DNA of 64,000 nt from NCBI GenBank assembly GCA_946482325.1, contig CAMLRA010000004.1, positions 1 through 64,000 of the forward strand. Direction: 5' to 3'. Origin of the DNA: an uncultured Chromatiaceae bacterium (GTDB lineage Bacteria > Pseudomonadota > Gammaproteobacteria > Enterobacterales > Alteromonadaceae). Below are positions 50,007 through 59,837 of the stretch, piece after piece. Each line of letters opens with the position of its first letter. Position 1 is the stretch's first letter. The notes below the pieces were generated by a model. That model made no database searches and had not been told where the DNA came from. It worked only from the letters and a program-made list of their open reading frames with translations. The position numbers and the translations under genes are program-made.

Positions 50007-51649
50007 AACGTCCGATATGAGCTATTCCCACTGACCAGCTGATACGGATATCCCAAAGCCTCTAAATGCCCTTCAATCTCTGACGGATCAGCAATCTCAA
50101 AGCCTGCCAACACATCACCTGTCGCGGCACCATGATTCCGATAATGGAACAACGTGATGTTCCATTTCTCGCCGAGGGTGTTAAGGAAGTTCATCAGGGC
50201 GCCGGGGTATTCCGGGAAGTTGAATTGGTAGACTTGTTCGTTGACCAGGCGCGGTGGCATGCCGCCGACCATGTGGCGGACGTGGAGTTTGGCCAGTTCG
50301 TCGTCGGACAGGTCCTGAAACTCATAGCCAGCATCGGTTAGCGCCTGGGTGACTTGTGCCAGTTCCTGGGCGCCGTTTCGAAGTTTGATGCCGACAAAAA
50401 TATGCGCTTTGTTGTCACTGGCGTAGCGGTAGTTAAATTCGGTGATGGCACGGCCGCCGAGTGTCTGGCAGAAGCGGCGGAAACTGCCTTTTTCTTCCGG
50501 AATGGTGACAGCGAATACGGCTTCTTTTTTCTCACCCAGTTCACAGCGCTCGGAGACATACCGCAGCGTGTCAAAGTTTAAGTTGGCACCGCTTAATACT
50601 GCCGCTAACTGTGTTTGTTCGTTCACATCGCCGGTCTGGCTATGTTGCTGGGCGTATTTTTTCAGGCCCGCCAGGGCCAAAGCACCAGCTGGTTCGGCGA
50701 CGGCGCGTAAGTCTTCAAAGATGTCTTTGATGGCGGCGCAAATTTCGTCGCTGGAGACTGTCACCACTTCGTCGCAAAACAGCTGGGCCAGTTTAAAAGT
50801 TTCAGTGCCGATGCGTTTGACTGCCACGCCGTCGGCGAATAAACCGACGCGGTCTAAAGTGACAGGTTCGCCGGCTTTCAATGCGGCGTCTAAACAGGCG
50901 GCGTCGTCTGGCTCTACGCCTATCACGCGCACGTTCGGCAGTACGGCTTTGATATACACCGCCATGCCGGCGAGCAGTCCACCGCCACCGACCGGAATAA
51001 ATACCGCGTTTATCTGGTTGTTTTGCGTCAGGAGTTCTTTCGCCACAGTGCCCTGGCCGGCGATGACATCAACATCGTCAAACGGCGGAATGTAAGTGGC
51101 GCCGGTGCTTTTTGCCAGTTCAATGGCGTGGCGGTTGGCTTCGTCAAAGGCGGTGCCGTGCAGCAGCACATTGCCGCCAAAACCGCGCACCGCGCTGACT
51201 TTGATTTCTGGCGTGGTGATCGGCATCACAATAGTGGCGTGCAGGCCTAATTTGCTGGCTGACAACGCCACGCCCTGCGCATGGTTACCCGCCGACGCGC
51301 AGATAACCCGCGGGCTTTCTGAAGTGCCGGCCCCTGCACTCTTATCAGCAGCCGCTTTCGCCGCGACTTTATGCAGCTTATGAAAAGCACCCCGCAGCTT
51401 AAAGGAATACACCGGCTGATGGTCTTCACGTTTGAGTTCCACCTGGCAGCCTAAGCGTTTGCTCAGTTTTGGCATCGCCTGCAACGGGGTTTCCACCGCG
51501 GCCTGATACACCGGCGATAACAATATTTCGCGCAGATAATGTTGTTGCAAAGCAGCACGTTCGTCCGCCGGATGAGCTTGTAACGCAGTAGCGCCCTGCT
51601 CTGGGCCTTGGTTGGCCGCAGACACAGGCACTTGTTGTAACGCAGTCAT
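49988..51649 (-). CDS. ilvA: Threonine ammonia-lyase, biosynthetic
   Basis: The PLP enzyme that deaminates threonine to 2-oxobutanoate, first step of isoleucine synthesis. It is 553 residues, about 40 longer than the E. coli enzyme because of an N-terminal extension rich in Ala and Gln and an Ala/Gly loop (AAKAAADKSAGAGTSES). The PLP Lys is Lys84 in YSFKLRGAFHK; the phosphate loop is IPVGGGGLLAG. Two ACT-like regulatory domains follow (EEKGSFRRFCQTLGG.., PEYPGALMNFLNTLGE..), so isoleucine feedback is expected. It is the last gene of the ilv operon. Confidence 0.95.
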   Translation of the reverse strand: MTALQQVPVSAANQGPEQGATALQAHPADERAALQQHYLREILLSPVYQAAVETPLQAMPKLSKRLGCQVELKREDHQPVYSFKLRGAFHKLHKVAAKAAADKSAGAGTSESPRVICASAGNHAQGVALSASKLGLHATIVMPITTPEIKVSAVRGFGGNVLLHGTAFDEANRHAIELAKSTGATYIPPFDDVDVIAGQGTVAKELLTQNNQINAVFIPVGGGGLLAGMAVYIKAVLPNVRVIGVEPDDAACLDAALKAGEPVTLDRVGLFADGVAVKRIGTETFKLAQLFCDEVVTVSSDEICAAIKDIFEDLRAVAEPAGALALAGLKKYAQQHSQTGDVNEQTQLAAVLSGANLNFDTLRYVSERCELGEKKEAVFAVTIPEEKGSFRRFCQTLGGRAITEFNYRYASDNKAHIFVGIKLRNGAQELAQVTQALTDAGYEFQDLSDDELAKLHVRHMVGGMPPRLVNEQVYQFNFPEYPGALMNFLNTLGEKWNITLFHYRNHGAATGDVLAGFEIADPSEIEGHLEALGYPYQLVSGNSSYRTFLTAAQ

Positions 51650-51711
51650 TTTTCTCGCCTTTCTGATAAACCGGGCTGTGGCTTTTTATCCACAGCGCCG
51701 GCCTGAAACTA

Positions 51712-53562
51712 TTAGTCTTCCAGCTTTGACAAATCGCGCACGGCGCCTTTGTCGGCTGAGCTTGCCAATAAGGCATAGGCTTTGAGTGCCGGGCTGACGT
51801 AACGGGTACGGTCAACCGGTTTCCAGCCTAGTTTGCCTTTGGCGTCCATGGCAGCGCGGCGCGCCGCCAGAGTTTCGTCAGAAATTCGAATATTAATACT
51901 GCGGTTTGGAATGTCGATGTCGATGCCGTCGCCATCTTCGACCAGCGCAATAGCGCCGCCGCTGGCCGCTTCCGGCGAGACGTGGCCAATCGACAGGCCA
52001 GAAGTGCCGCCGGAGAAACGGCCGTCGGTAACTAAAGCACAGGCTTTGCCCAGGCCCATCGATTTTAAGTAGCTGGTTGGGTACAACATTTCCTGCATGC
52101 CCGGGCCACCTTTTGGCCCTTCGTAGCGAATAACCACCACGTCGCCGGCTTTGACCACGCCACCCAAAATGGCGGTCACGGCGTCGTCCTGCGATTCAAA
52201 CACCCGCGCCACACCATTAAATACCAGGTTGTCTTTGTCGACACCGGCGGTTTTGACGATACAGCCGTTTGGCGCCAGGTTGCCGAATAACACGGCTAAA
52301 CCGCCGTCCTGCGAATACGCATGTTCTTTGCTGCGGATACAGCCGTTTTCACGGTCATCGTCCAGCGTCGGGTAGCGGCAGTTTTGTGAAAACGCCTGGG
52401 TTGTGCGGATACCGGCCGGGCCGGCGCGGTAGAAGTCTTTTACTGCCTGGTCTTGCGTCGTCATGATGTCAAAACGGCTTAATACATCACCAAGTGAACT
52501 GCCGGCCACGTGCGGCGTGTCCGGATTGACCAGGCCAGCGCGTTGTAACTCGGCCAGAATGGCGACCACACCACCGGCGCGGTGCACATCTTCCATATGG
52601 TATTTCTGCGTCGACGGCGCCACTTTGGACAAATGCGGCACGATGCGCGACAGCCGGTCGATGTCGGCCATGCCAAAATCGACTTCGGCTTCAATGGCGG
52701 CGGCCAGTAAATGCAGCACTGTGTTGGTGGAACCACCCATCGCGATGTCCAGCATCATGGCGTTTTCAAAAGCGGTTTTATTGGCGATAGAACGTGGCAA
52801 GGCGCTGGCGTCATCATTTTGATACCAGCGGCGCGTCAGCTCCATAATGCGCGTGCCGGCGCTGACAAACAGCTCGCGGCGGTCGGCGTGCGTCGCCAGC
52901 ATAGAACCATTGCCCGGCTGGCCTAAACCTAAGGCTTCCACTAAGCAGTTCATCGAGTTGGCGGTGAACATACCAGAACAAGAACCGCACGTCGGACAGG
53001 CGCTGCGTTCGATTTTTTCGCTGTCGGCGTCCGACACATTCGGGTTGGCGGCAGACACCATGGCATCAACCAGATCGAGCTTGATGATTTGGTCCGAAAG
53101 CTTGGTTTTACCGGCTTCCATCGGGCCACCGGAGACAAAAATTGCCGGGATATTCAGGCGCAGCGCGGCCATTAACATGCCCGGCGTGATTTTGTCGCAG
53201 TTGGAGATACAGACCATGGCGTCGGCGCAGTGGCCGTTCACCACGTATTCGACTGAGTCGGCGATGATTTCGCGGGACGGCAGGCTATACAGCATACCGC
53301 CGTGGCCCATGGCGATGCCGTCGTCGATGGCGATGGTGTTGAATTCTTTGGCGATACCGCCGGCCGCTTCAATGGCTTCGGCCACCAGTTTTCCCAAATC
53401 GCGCAGGTGCACATGGCCCGGCACAAATTCGGTGAACGAGTTCACCACGGCGATGATCGGCTTGCCAAAGTCGGTGTCTTTAACACCAGTGGCGCGCCAC
53501 AAGGCACGGGCACCCGCCATATTGCGGCCTTCGGTGGTCGTGGCTGAACGTAATTTAGGCAT
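51712..53562 (-). CDS. ilvD: Dihydroxy-acid dehydratase
   Basis: An iron-sulfur dehydratase for valine and isoleucine synthesis, 616 residues, the normal length. ATG 53562 follows AGGAGT and gives the typical start [26 protein letters not shown]. Cluster-ligand segments are seen as [23 protein letters not shown] and [20 protein letters not shown]. The C-terminal motif [22 protein letters not shown] is complete. ilvA follows after a 62-bp gap, while a long 344-bp spacer separates it from ilvM. Confidence 0.96.
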   Translation of the reverse strand: MPKLRSATTTEGRNMAGARALWRATGVKDTDFGKPIIAVVNSFTEFVPGHVHLRDLGKLVAEAIEAAGGIAKEFNTIAIDDGIAMGHGGMLYSLPSREIIADSVEYVVNGHCADAMVCISNCDKITPGMLMAALRLNIPAIFVSGGPMEAGKTKLSDQIIKLDLVDAMVSAANPNVSDADSEKIERSACPTCGSCSGMFTANSMNCLVEALGLGQPGNGSMLATHADRRELFVSAGTRIMELTRRWYQNDDASALPRSIANKTAFENAMMLDIAMGGSTNTVLHLLAAAIEAEVDFGMADIDRLSRIVPHLSKVAPSTQKYHMEDVHRAGGVVAILAELQRAGLVNPDTPHVAGSSLGDVLSRFDIMTTQDQAVKDFYRAGPAGIRTTQAFSQNCRYPTLDDDRENGCIRSKEHAYSQDGGLAVLFGNLAPNGCIVKTAGVDKDNLVFNGVARVFESQDDAVTAILGGVVKAGDVVVIRYEGPKGGPGMQEMLYPTSYLKSMGLGKACALVTDGRFSGGTSGLSIGHVSPEAASGGAIALVEDGDGIDIDIPNRSINIRISDETLAARRAAMDAKGKLGWKPVDRTRYVSPALKAYALLASSADKGAVRDLSKLED

Positions 53563-53660
53563 GCAATTTACTCCTGCATTTACAAATTGAGTGATGCGGC
53601 GTTTAAGAAAATGCATGCGCCAGCATCGGGTTTTGGGTTCAGGGCCACTTGGTTGTAACG

Positions 53661-53738
53661 TCACCGCCTGTGGCGGTGATCATGCCGGGCTTTTTTGGGT
53701 GCCCGTGCTTTTTTATTTTGCCGGATTTCGGTCCGGCA
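53661..53738. repeat. Series of small hairpins in the ilvM-ilvD spacer
   Basis: Three stems follow one another: TCACCGCC-TGT-GGCGGTGA (53661-53679), CGGGC/GCCCG flanking a T-rich loop near 53686-53705, and TGCCGGA-TTTCGG-TCCGGCA (53719-53738). T tracts after the first two lie in the plus direction, so they would act as terminators only for a transcript antisense to the operon. Confidence 0.4.
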
Positions 53739-53779
53739 CCGTCTATTTAGTTCTCTCGGCTGTCACGTAGCTGCACTGG

Positions 53780-53880
53780 GCTCTGGCGAACACATGGAGC
53801 AGACCCTCTGCGGCAGGGAAGCCGCAGAGGAGCCCCCATGGATGGGTTCACGGCGTGTCTGCGGAATGTTTCGCCAGAGT
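53780..53880. repeat. 100-bp nested palindrome in the ilvM-ilvD spacer (REP-like or structured RNA)
   Basis: Three nested stems are visible: CTCTGGCGAA (53781-53790) with its complement at 53870-53879, CATGG (53793-53797) with CCATG (53836-53840), and CCTCTGCGGC (53805-53814) with GCCGCAGAGG (53821-53830) around AGGGAA. The element and the hairpins at 53661-53738 fill the 344-bp gap between ilvM and ilvD, where E. coli has ilvE. It may be a dispersed extragenic repeat or an RNA-processing structure. Confidence 0.5.
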
Positions 53881-53906
53881 CCAGCACCACGATATCGCCT
53901 TCGTCA

Positions 53907-54185
53907 TCACGCCCTAAGCGCACCGGCTTCGGCCTGATGCAGCTCCAGATTCAGCACGTCGTACAGCTTATTCAGCTGATTAACCAGCAGGCTGATCGGC
54001 TTGTCGCTGACCACGCTTAAGGTTATCAGTAAACCACTCACATCAGCCAGCGGCTTTAGTTCAAGGCCGGCTAAAGTAAAACCACGGTAGCGGGTGACCT
54101 GCAGTAAACGTTCGACCGCGACGGCTTCGTGGCGGGTCTGGATCGTCAACGTATGCTGGTTTGACATAGTATGCTGGGCGCTCAT
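53907..54185 (-). CDS. ilvM: Acetolactate synthase isozyme II, small regulatory subunit
   Basis: A 92-residue ACT-domain subunit that partners IlvG. ATG 54185 has GAGGAA upstream and lies 17 bp after the ilvG stop. The sequence HTLTIQTRHEAVAVERLLQVTRYRGFTLAGLELKPL and the following LLITLSVVSDKPISLLVNQLNKLYDVLNLEL match IlvM length and style. The reading frame stays open far upstream into ilvG, but that part is not coding. It stabilises the large subunit and tunes its activity. Confidence 0.92.
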   Translation of the reverse strand: MSAQHTMSNQHTLTIQTRHEAVAVERLLQVTRYRGFTLAGLELKPLADVSGLLITLSVVSDKPISLLVNQLNKLYDVLNLELHQAEAGALRA

Positions 54186-54202
54186 GGCTGTGTTCCTCAT
54201 GG

Positions 54203-55870
54203 TTATTCTTCCCACTGCGGTAAGTCGGTCATCATGTCGTGGTTGGCGGCACCTGGTGGTACTAATGGCCAGACGTTGTCCGTTTCGTCGATGCGGACGT
54301 GTAACAAATAAGGCCCCGGCCAGCTGAACATAGCGTCTAAGGCTGATTCCACTTCGTCTTTGTGGCTGATGCTGTGGCCTGGGATGGCAAAAGCAGCGGC
54401 CAGCGAGACAAAATCCGGGTTGTCGGATAAATCGGTTTCGCTGTAACGACCGGCGAAAAACAGCTGTTGCCATTGTTTCACCATGCCCAGGCGCTGGTTG
54501 TCGATCACGATGATTTTGACCGGCAAGCGGAAGCGTTTGATGGTCGCCAGTTCCTGCACGTTCATCATAAAAGAGCCGTCGCCGGTCACCAGTACGCTGG
54601 TGTCTTGTGGCCGAGAGATTTTGGCGCCAATCGCCGCCGGCAGGCCAAAGCCCATAGTGCCTAAACCGCCGCTGGATAAATGATTCCGCGGTGAGTTAAA
54701 GCGCATATGCTGCGCCACCCACATCTGGTGCTGGCCGACGTCGCAGCTGACGACGGAATTGTCCGGCATGCGTTCGCTTAACTGCTTTAACAGCAGCGGC
54801 GCGTAGATGCGTTCGCCCGGATGGTCGTAGCGCCAGCCGTGTTGTTGTTTCAACATACTGCAATGCGCCTGCCAGTCGGCGTAGTTGCCTGCAGCTGTCA
54901 GTGCAGGTAAAAGCGCTTTTAAATCACCTAACATGGCAACTTCAGCAAAACGTAATTTGTTGATTTCGGCTGGGTCGATGTCGATATGGATGACTTTGGC
55001 TTCCGGCGCGAATTTCTTTAAATTGCCGGTGACCCGGTCATCAAAACGCGCGCCTAAACACACCAGCAAATCAGTTTGTTGTACGGCTAAATTCGCCGCT
55101 TGCGTGCCGTGCATGCCGAGCATGCCTAAATACAAAGGATTGGTTTTTTCTACCGAACCCATGGCTTTTAACGTGGTGACCGACGGCATGCCGGTGGCCG
55201 TTAAAAAGGCATTCAGTTCCGGCAACGCATCGGCCATATGCACGCCGCCGCCGATGTAGGCCATCGGTTTTTTCGCTTGCTGTAACAGCGTGCGGGCCGC
55301 AGCGATTTGTGTGGCCAGGCCGGAGCAATCTGGCGCAGCAGTCGCTGTGGTCAAATGCAGCGGTTGATAATCCACTTGCGCCAACTGCACATCTTTTGGG
55401 ATATCAACCAGTACCGGGCCAGGCCGGCCGCTTTGGGCTAATACAAAAGCTTCGCGCAAAGTCGCCGCTAAATCGGCGATATCGCGTACATAAAAACTGT
55501 GTTTGGTGCAGGTCAGGCTCAGGCCCAATACGTCGACTTCCTGAAAGGCATCAGTGCCGGCGACCGCTTGTGACACCTGGCCGGTGATGGCTACCACAGG
55601 TACAGAATCCAGCAGCGCATCGGCTAAGGCGGTGATGAGGTTGGTGGCGCCGGGGCCGGAAGTGGCCAGGCATACGCCGGTCTGGCCGCTGGCGCGGGCA
55701 TAACCGATGGCGCTGAAACCGCCGCCTTGCTCGTGACGGCACAGGTAGTGTTTGACCGGGCTTTGGTACAGCGCGTCATAAATCGGCATGATAGCCCCGC
55801 CCGGATAACCGAACACGGAATGCACGCCGTGCTCTGTTAATAATTTCACCACCAATTCTGCGCCTGTCAT
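54203..55870 (-). CDS. ilvG: Acetolactate synthase isozyme II, large catalytic subunit
   Basis: The ThDP enzyme that makes acetolactate and acetohydroxybutyrate, the common step of Val, Leu and Ile synthesis. The start is ATG 55870 with GAGG eight bases upstream, giving [20 protein letters not shown], which aligns with the E. coli IlvG start; earlier in-frame codons run into the attenuator. It has 555 residues. The catalytic Glu is in CRHEQGGG, the FAD region in [12 protein letters not shown] and the ThDP motif runs [15 protein letters not shown] to IVIDNQRLG. The gene is intact, unlike the frameshifted copy of E. coli K-12. Confidence 0.96.
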   Translation of the reverse strand: MTGAELVVKLLTEHGVHSVFGYPGGAIMPIYDALYQSPVKHYLCRHEQGGGFSAIGYARASGQTGVCLATSGPGATNLITALADALLDSVPVVAITGQVSQAVAGTDAFQEVDVLGLSLTCTKHSFYVRDIADLAATLREAFVLAQSGRPGPVLVDIPKDVQLAQVDYQPLHLTTATAAPDCSGLATQIAAARTLLQQAKKPMAYIGGGVHMADALPELNAFLTATGMPSVTTLKAMGSVEKTNPLYLGMLGMHGTQAANLAVQQTDLLVCLGARFDDRVTGNLKKFAPEAKVIHIDIDPAEINKLRFAEVAMLGDLKALLPALTAAGNYADWQAHCSMLKQQHGWRYDHPGERIYAPLLLKQLSERMPDNSVVSCDVGQHQMWVAQHMRFNSPRNHLSSGGLGTMGFGLPAAIGAKISRPQDTSVLVTGDGSFMMNVQELATIKRFRLPVKIIVIDNQRLGMVKQWQQLFFAGRYSETDLSDNPDFVSLAAAFAIPGHSISHKDEVESALDAMFSWPGPYLLHVRIDETDNVWPLVPPGAANHDMMTDLPQWEE

Positions 55871-55972
55871 GCCCGTATCCTCTGTCTGTCCGGCCTGTGC
55901 CGGCTTGTCTTTATTTGGTTCGCCTGTGTCCGCCAATTCCAACCGCGGCATTTTTTCAGGGCCCAGAAAGTA

Positions 55973-56006
55973 CAAAACCCCCGGACCTTGCGGTGCGGGG
56001 GTTTTG
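55973..56006 (-). terminator. ilv attenuator (leader terminator)
   Basis: CAAAACCCCC (55973-55982) pairs with GGGGGTTTTG (55997-56006), extended by an inner imperfect stem around TTGC. On the minus-strand RNA it reads CCCCCGCACC-GCAA-GGTCCGGGGG followed by UUUUGUACUUU. It lies between ilvL and ilvG and is very similar in form to the E. coli ilvGMEDA attenuator. Confidence 0.9.
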
Positions 56007-56022
56007 TCGGAATCTGATTATT

Positions 56023-56118
56023 TTACGGTTTCAGTCCCAAACAGCAGCCCCCGCGGCGACTAATAATCACCACGTTTACGAGGACCACAATAATGTTCAG
56101 GATGGTTGTTTTACGCAT
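56023..56118 (-). CDS. ilvL: ilv operon leader peptide
   Basis: A 31-residue leader peptide read from ATG 56118 to TAA at 56023. It begins MRKTT and continues ILNIIVVLVNVVII; in all 14 of 31 residues are Ile, Val or Leu. The peptide ends 17 bases before the attenuator stem. When charged tRNAs for these amino acids run short, the ribosome stalls in the run and an antiterminator forms, allowing ilvGMDA transcription. This is the classic enteric mechanism. The ribosome site is weak, and an antisense ORF over it is discounted. Confidence 0.88.
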   Translation of the reverse strand: MRKTTILNIIVVLVNVVIISRRGGCCLGLKP

Positions 56119-56195
56119 AATCTTTGTAGCAATAACTCTGTTGGTTATATGTCAAAAAACGGCAATGGCGCTTTGGCCACAGCAAAACGCTATTA

Positions 56196-56224
56196 GAAAT
56201 AGCCGTCTGCACGGCCTGAGTCAA
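56196..56224 (-). promoter_or_regulatory. Predicted ilv operon promoter
   Basis: On the minus strand TTGACT (56224-56219) and TATTTC (56201-56196) are 17 bp apart. Transcription would start near 56189, about 70 nt before ilvL, a normal distance for an attenuated leader. Confidence 0.55.
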
Positions 56225-56383
56225 CAGTTATTTTTGCTTTTCGTAAAAAAAGACGGCCATACGGCCAGCGACTAATGATTAACCAGCTGATTTAACAGAA
56301 ATTCGCCAAATCTTCAGCACCATGTTGCCGGTGGCGCTGTTGCCGCGGATTGAGTAGACTCAGGCCATCACGCCTTTTTCCGC

Positions 56384-56656
56384 ATGCGGCTTATGGATCA
56401 ACTCGAGCTGTTTGACTTACCCAACCCCTGTATCGGGGTCTGCACCAGCAATAACCGCGGTTATTGCGTGGGTTGTCTGCGCTCGCGGGATGAACGTTTT
56501 AACTGGCACAACAAACCGGTGGCCGAACGCGCCCGCATTCTGAAGTTACTGGAACAACGCCGGATCCGCCGCGACGCTGCGCGCCTTGCTGGCAAACCGG
56601 ACAGCAACCTCGAAGCCGATCAGGGGCCGTCAACGCCAGATCTTTTCGGTTTTTAA
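56384..56656 (+). CDS. DUF1289-domain protein
   Basis: A 90-residue protein with the small Cys-rich DUF1289 domain: NPCIGVCTSNNRGYCVGCLRSRDERFNWHNKPVAERARIL. The four Cys residues (about 17, 21, 29 and 32) probably bind a metal. Some alpha- and gammaproteobacterial members are fused to or linked with oxidoreductases, but no clear role is known. ATG at 56384 or 56393 could be the start. It is divergent from the ilv operon. The 513-bp stretch 55871-56383 contains only the ilv leader elements listed and this gene's 5' region. Confidence 0.84.
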   Translation: MRLMDQLELFDLPNPCIGVCTSNNRGYCVGCLRSRDERFNWHNKPVAERARILKLLEQRRIRRDAARLAGKPDSNLEADQGPSTPDLFGF

Positions 56657-56821
56657 TCGCTGTAGAAGGGGCGCCCGGCCCTTTAAAAAGTCCGCTGTCA
56701 CTGCACAACCACACAAAATAGGGTGCGACCAACATCAGTCACAGGGGACCGGGGTCAAACTCGGAACCAGGGCGCCAGACTCGGGAAGTTGCAGCGGCGC
56801 TATTGCACCGCTGCCAGGTAG

Positions 56822-58603
56822 TCAGTTCGACCAGCTGCGTAGCTGCCAGCCTGCCAGTTGACTGGCGCTTGCTTCAGCTTCATTCCAGCCGTGTTGCAGG
56901 CTGCTGTCCTGCAGCAGTTCAGCTGGCAACACTTGCGGTTCTGCCGACAGGTTCAGCACAAACACTGACTTTTTCCCTGCCAGTTCGCGGCTGATTTGCA
57001 ACAATTTACCGTCATTCAGTGCCTTGGCTTCATAGCTGCCGGCGACGCTAAATTCGGCCCGTTGTTGCTTTTGTCTGATCAGGAATTTGTACAGGGACCA
57101 CAGCGATTTGGCGTCTTGTTGTTGATCGGCCACTGTGACTTTGGCGGCTTGCTGCGCTTGTAAAAATGGCGTCCACCAGCTGGTTTCACGTTGTGGCGGG
57201 AACAGTTGGTCTGATTGTACCCAGCTGCTTGAAGCTGTGGTGAAACCGGCCTGCGGGCTTTGGTCCCACAGCATCGGCGCGCGACGCTGAATATGTTCAG
57301 CATCTGAGGCCTGGTTCAGGCCAATTTCTTCACCGTAATACAGATAAGTACTGCCTGGGGATGTCAGCAACATCGCCGCCGCCAGCTTGGCTTTGGCCAC
57401 ATCGCCCTGTAGCTGCCAGCCGATACGCGGCTGGTCGTGGTTGGTTAAAAATGGGCTGAAATAGCCCATCGGCACGCCAGCGGCTTTACGGGCATTGAAG
57501 TTGGCCTGTAACAATTGTTCAGTCGCGGCAGCGCCAGCAGTATTCATAGTGCCGAATTCAGCTTTCACGCCGCCGTTGCCTTGCAGCAATTCCAGTACTT
57601 TGTAGCCAAATTCAAAATCAAAACCGGCATCCAGCGCCTTGCCATCCCCGGCGTATTTGGCCGCAACCGGTAAATCGGCCCAGGCTTCGCCGACCAGCAT
57701 CGCATCAGGCTGCACTGACTTGACGTATTGAGTGAAATCTTTCCAGTATTCAATAGTTTCCGCGGTGTCGGCCTGGCCGTCCGGCCCGGTTTCAATGGCA
57801 TAACGCACCGCATCTAACCGAAAACCAGCCACACCTAAGTCCAGCCAGTATTTCGCCATTTTTTTCATTTCAGCGATAACATCCGGATGGGTCAGATTTA
57901 AATCCGGCTGTGAGGCGCCAAAAGCGGCGTAATAATATTCTTTGCGGCCTTCATGATAATGCCAGACTACTTTCGGGTCGGTTTTGCTGGCATCCCAGGC
58001 CGGGCCCCAGCCGTCGGTTGGCAGGTCTTTGCGCCAGATAAAATAGTCTTTGTATGGTGCTTCCCCGGCGGCAGAGCGCTTAAACCAGTCGTGTTGGTCT
58101 GAGATATGGTTAATGACTAAGTCGAGGATAATGCTGATATTTTTCGCTTTGGCGGCATCTATCAGCGCTTTAAATTCCTGCTGGCTGCCATAATCTTTTT
58201 CGACCTGATAAAACTCAGTGAAATCATAACCGTGATAACTCGGCGCTTCGAACATCGGTGTCAGCCACAGCGCGTTGATACCTAAATCGGCTAAATACGG
58301 CAGCTTTTGCGCGATGCCATTAAAATCGCCGGTGCCATCGCCGTTGCTGTCAGCAAAACTGCGTGGCCAAATTTGATAAAACACTGCGTCCTGCCACCAG
58401 GGTTTGCTTGCACTGACAGCCGCAGTTGTCGGGCTGGCAGTCTGGCTGCTGACAGGTTCAGTGGTGGTTTTGCTGGTCTCAGGCGCCGGATTACATGCCG
58501 ACAACGAGGCCGACAACAATGCAGCCAGCGCCAGCACAGGCAAAGCCCGGCCACACTTCGCAGCAACAGGAGATAAAGCAGTACGCAAAATAGTAGTGGT
58601 CAT
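56822..58603 (-). CDS. GH13 alpha-glucosidase/alpha-amylase-family lipoprotein
   Basis: A 593-residue glycoside hydrolase of family 13, anchored as a lipoprotein (SASLSAC, Cys37). ATG 58603 follows GGAG. The four GH13 regions are complete: LDLVINH (161-167), GFRLDAVRY with nucleophile Asp264, VGEAW with acid/base Glu306 and TNHDQPR with Asp390. The start of the domain, WWQDAVFYQIWPRSFADSNGDGTGDFNGI, is typical of oligo-1,6-glucosidase and alpha-glucosidase types. It would trim malto- or isomalto-oligosaccharides in the periplasm. No maltose uptake genes are adjacent. Confidence 0.92.
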   Translation of the reverse strand: MTTTILRTALSPVAAKCGRALPVLALAALLSASLSACNPAPETSKTTTEPVSSQTASPTTAAVSASKPWWQDAVFYQIWPRSFADSNGDGTGDFNGIAQKLPYLADLGINALWLTPMFEAPSYHGYDFTEFYQVEKDYGSQQEFKALIDAAKAKNISIILDLVINHISDQHDWFKRSAAGEAPYKDYFIWRKDLPTDGWGPAWDASKTDPKVVWHYHEGRKEYYYAAFGASQPDLNLTHPDVIAEMKKMAKYWLDLGVAGFRLDAVRYAIETGPDGQADTAETIEYWKDFTQYVKSVQPDAMLVGEAWADLPVAAKYAGDGKALDAGFDFEFGYKVLELLQGNGGVKAEFGTMNTAGAAATEQLLQANFNARKAAGVPMGYFSPFLTNHDQPRIGWQLQGDVAKAKLAAAMLLTSPGSTYLYYGEEIGLNQASDAEHIQRRAPMLWDQSPQAGFTTASSSWVQSDQLFPPQRETSWWTPFLQAQQAAKVTVADQQQDAKSLWSLYKFLIRQKQQRAEFSVAGSYEAKALNDGKLLQISRELAGKKSVFVLNLSAEPQVLPAELLQDSSLQHGWNEAEASASQLAGWQLRSWSN

Positions 58604-58672
58604 CGGCGGCTCCGCTGAAGAAAGACCGCCTCAGCTTAGACGAAGAACAGCAGCGCCGAACAGCACCGCTTT

Positions 58673-58715
58673 GGTGCAAAAACACTGCATACGATTGCAG
58701 CAGTGCATTTGCACC
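58673..58715. terminator. Bulged hairpin between the catalase-like and GH13 genes
   Basis: GGTGCAAA (58673-58680) pairs with TTTGCACC (58708-58715) and CACTGC (58683-58688) with GCAGTG (58700-58705), separated by a two-base internal loop. It lies just downstream of the peroxidase stop and upstream of GH13 and could end the peroxidase transcript; no T tract is seen. Confidence 0.4.
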
Positions 58716-58733
58716 GGTCTCCATGCAACAACA

Positions 58734-59711
58734 TCAATGGCCGGTCAGGCGTTTACCAAAGGAAATGGCATAAGCGGCCGAACGCATGGCGAGGATTGGA
58801 TCAGCACTCGGGCTGATGCCCGCGCTCAGCACATTGGGGTCAAAGTTGATGTTATCGCAGGCATTGTCGCCCTGACTGCGCAGCGTCACCACGCCAGCCT
58901 GCAGCGTTTTGCGCGACGCTGGCCACTGCACCGATGGGTCCAACAAGGTATCACCGGCTTCAGCCAGTACCAGCTCTAATTTAAATTGTACCGGGCCTTG
59001 TTGCAGCCGTTCGGCCAACCGCTGCTGCAGGAATTCAGTGGGTTTGGCGGCAATTTCAGCGGCAGTTAAACCTTTGACGCCATCGACCGGCTGCAGCTGC
59101 CAGCGCACGGCCTGTTGCTGGCCGGTTTTGTTGCTCAGCATAAAACTGTGTAAACCAAAATAAGGCGTGCTGGCATAACTGGCTGGTGGTGCCGTGTCGG
59201 CCAGATATTTCGCCTGCGCCTGTGTATCCGGATGCGCAGCACGATAGGCCGCCACTTTCGCCAGATCTGGTTTACCCTCAGGCCCCGGAATGAGGGTTTT
59301 TAATAAACCGAGGAAAGATTCCGGATCTTTGGCGCCAAACACCGGCGTCGACAGCAGCGCGAAGTGCTGCAGCTCGCCGTTATTGAGCTTAATTTGCAGC
59401 GCGAGGCCACGTGGTGAGCGGCTGTTTTCTGCGGCTTTGGGGTTGCCGCCTGCCATCGAAAACCTGCCGAGCAGCGGATAAGTGTCGCCACTAAACATCA
59501 TCGAGCTGCTATAAGCCTGTGCGGCGGCCTCGCCTTTAAAGTCGCCGGCGACACAAAAACCCTTGGCGTGGCCTTTACGCATGCCCGGGTGTTCGCCGAA
59601 GATTTTGGCAAAAGTATCAATAAATTCCGGCGCAGTGGCCGGTTCGGCAGCCCCGACTGTGGCTACATTGCACAAAGCCATGACGGCGGCAATAAATGGA
59701 AATGGGCGCAT
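58734..59711 (-). CDS. Exported catalase-related (SrpA-type) haem peroxidase
   Basis: A 325-residue small catalase-family protein. ATG 59711 has GAGGAC six bases upstream and gives a signal peptide ending in VGAA. It shows the minimal catalase core: distal His48 in RKGHAKGFCVAGDF, the SRSPRGLALQI segment and near the C terminus the proximal Tyr314 in RSAAYAISFGKRL. These periplasmic proteins act mainly as organic peroxidases rather than true catalases. It is the gene upstream of GH13 on the same strand. Confidence 0.9.
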   Translation of the reverse strand: MRPFPFIAAVMALCNVATVGAAEPATAPEFIDTFAKIFGEHPGMRKGHAKGFCVAGDFKGEAAAQAYSSSMMFSGDTYPLLGRFSMAGGNPKAAENSRSPRGLALQIKLNNGELQHFALLSTPVFGAKDPESFLGLLKTLIPGPEGKPDLAKVAAYRAAHPDTQAQAKYLADTAPPASYASTPYFGLHSFMLSNKTGQQQAVRWQLQPVDGVKGLTAAEIAAKPTEFLQQRLAERLQQGPVQFKLELVLAEAGDTLLDPSVQWPASRKTLQAGVVTLRSQGDNACDNINFDPNVLSAGISPSADPILAMRSAAYAISFGKRLTGH

Positions 59712-59837
59712 CAATTTGTCCTCATCGCGGTTGGAAACAATAGTGTTGCCGCTCTGGACCTATGTTGCCGCTTTTTTTGTGCAGCGCTCGCGATGAAAAC
59801 GCCGATTTTCCGGTTAATTGCCGGTAAGGAGTGCCGC

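Noticed and set aside
50442..51095. 217-residue plus-strand ORF
   Set aside because: It is antisense to ilvA, which has full family motifs.
52847..53590. 247-residue plus-strand ORF
   Set aside because: It is antisense to ilvD and has no recognisable domain.
54186..54473. N-terminal extension of the ilvM frame
   Set aside because: It overlaps the 3' part of ilvG in another frame and is Arg/Pro-rich; ilvM starts at 54185 with a proper ribosome site.
56093..56275. 60-residue hydrophobic plus-strand ORF
   Set aside because: It is antisense to the ilvL leader; its hydrophobic residues come from the complementary Ile/Val codons.
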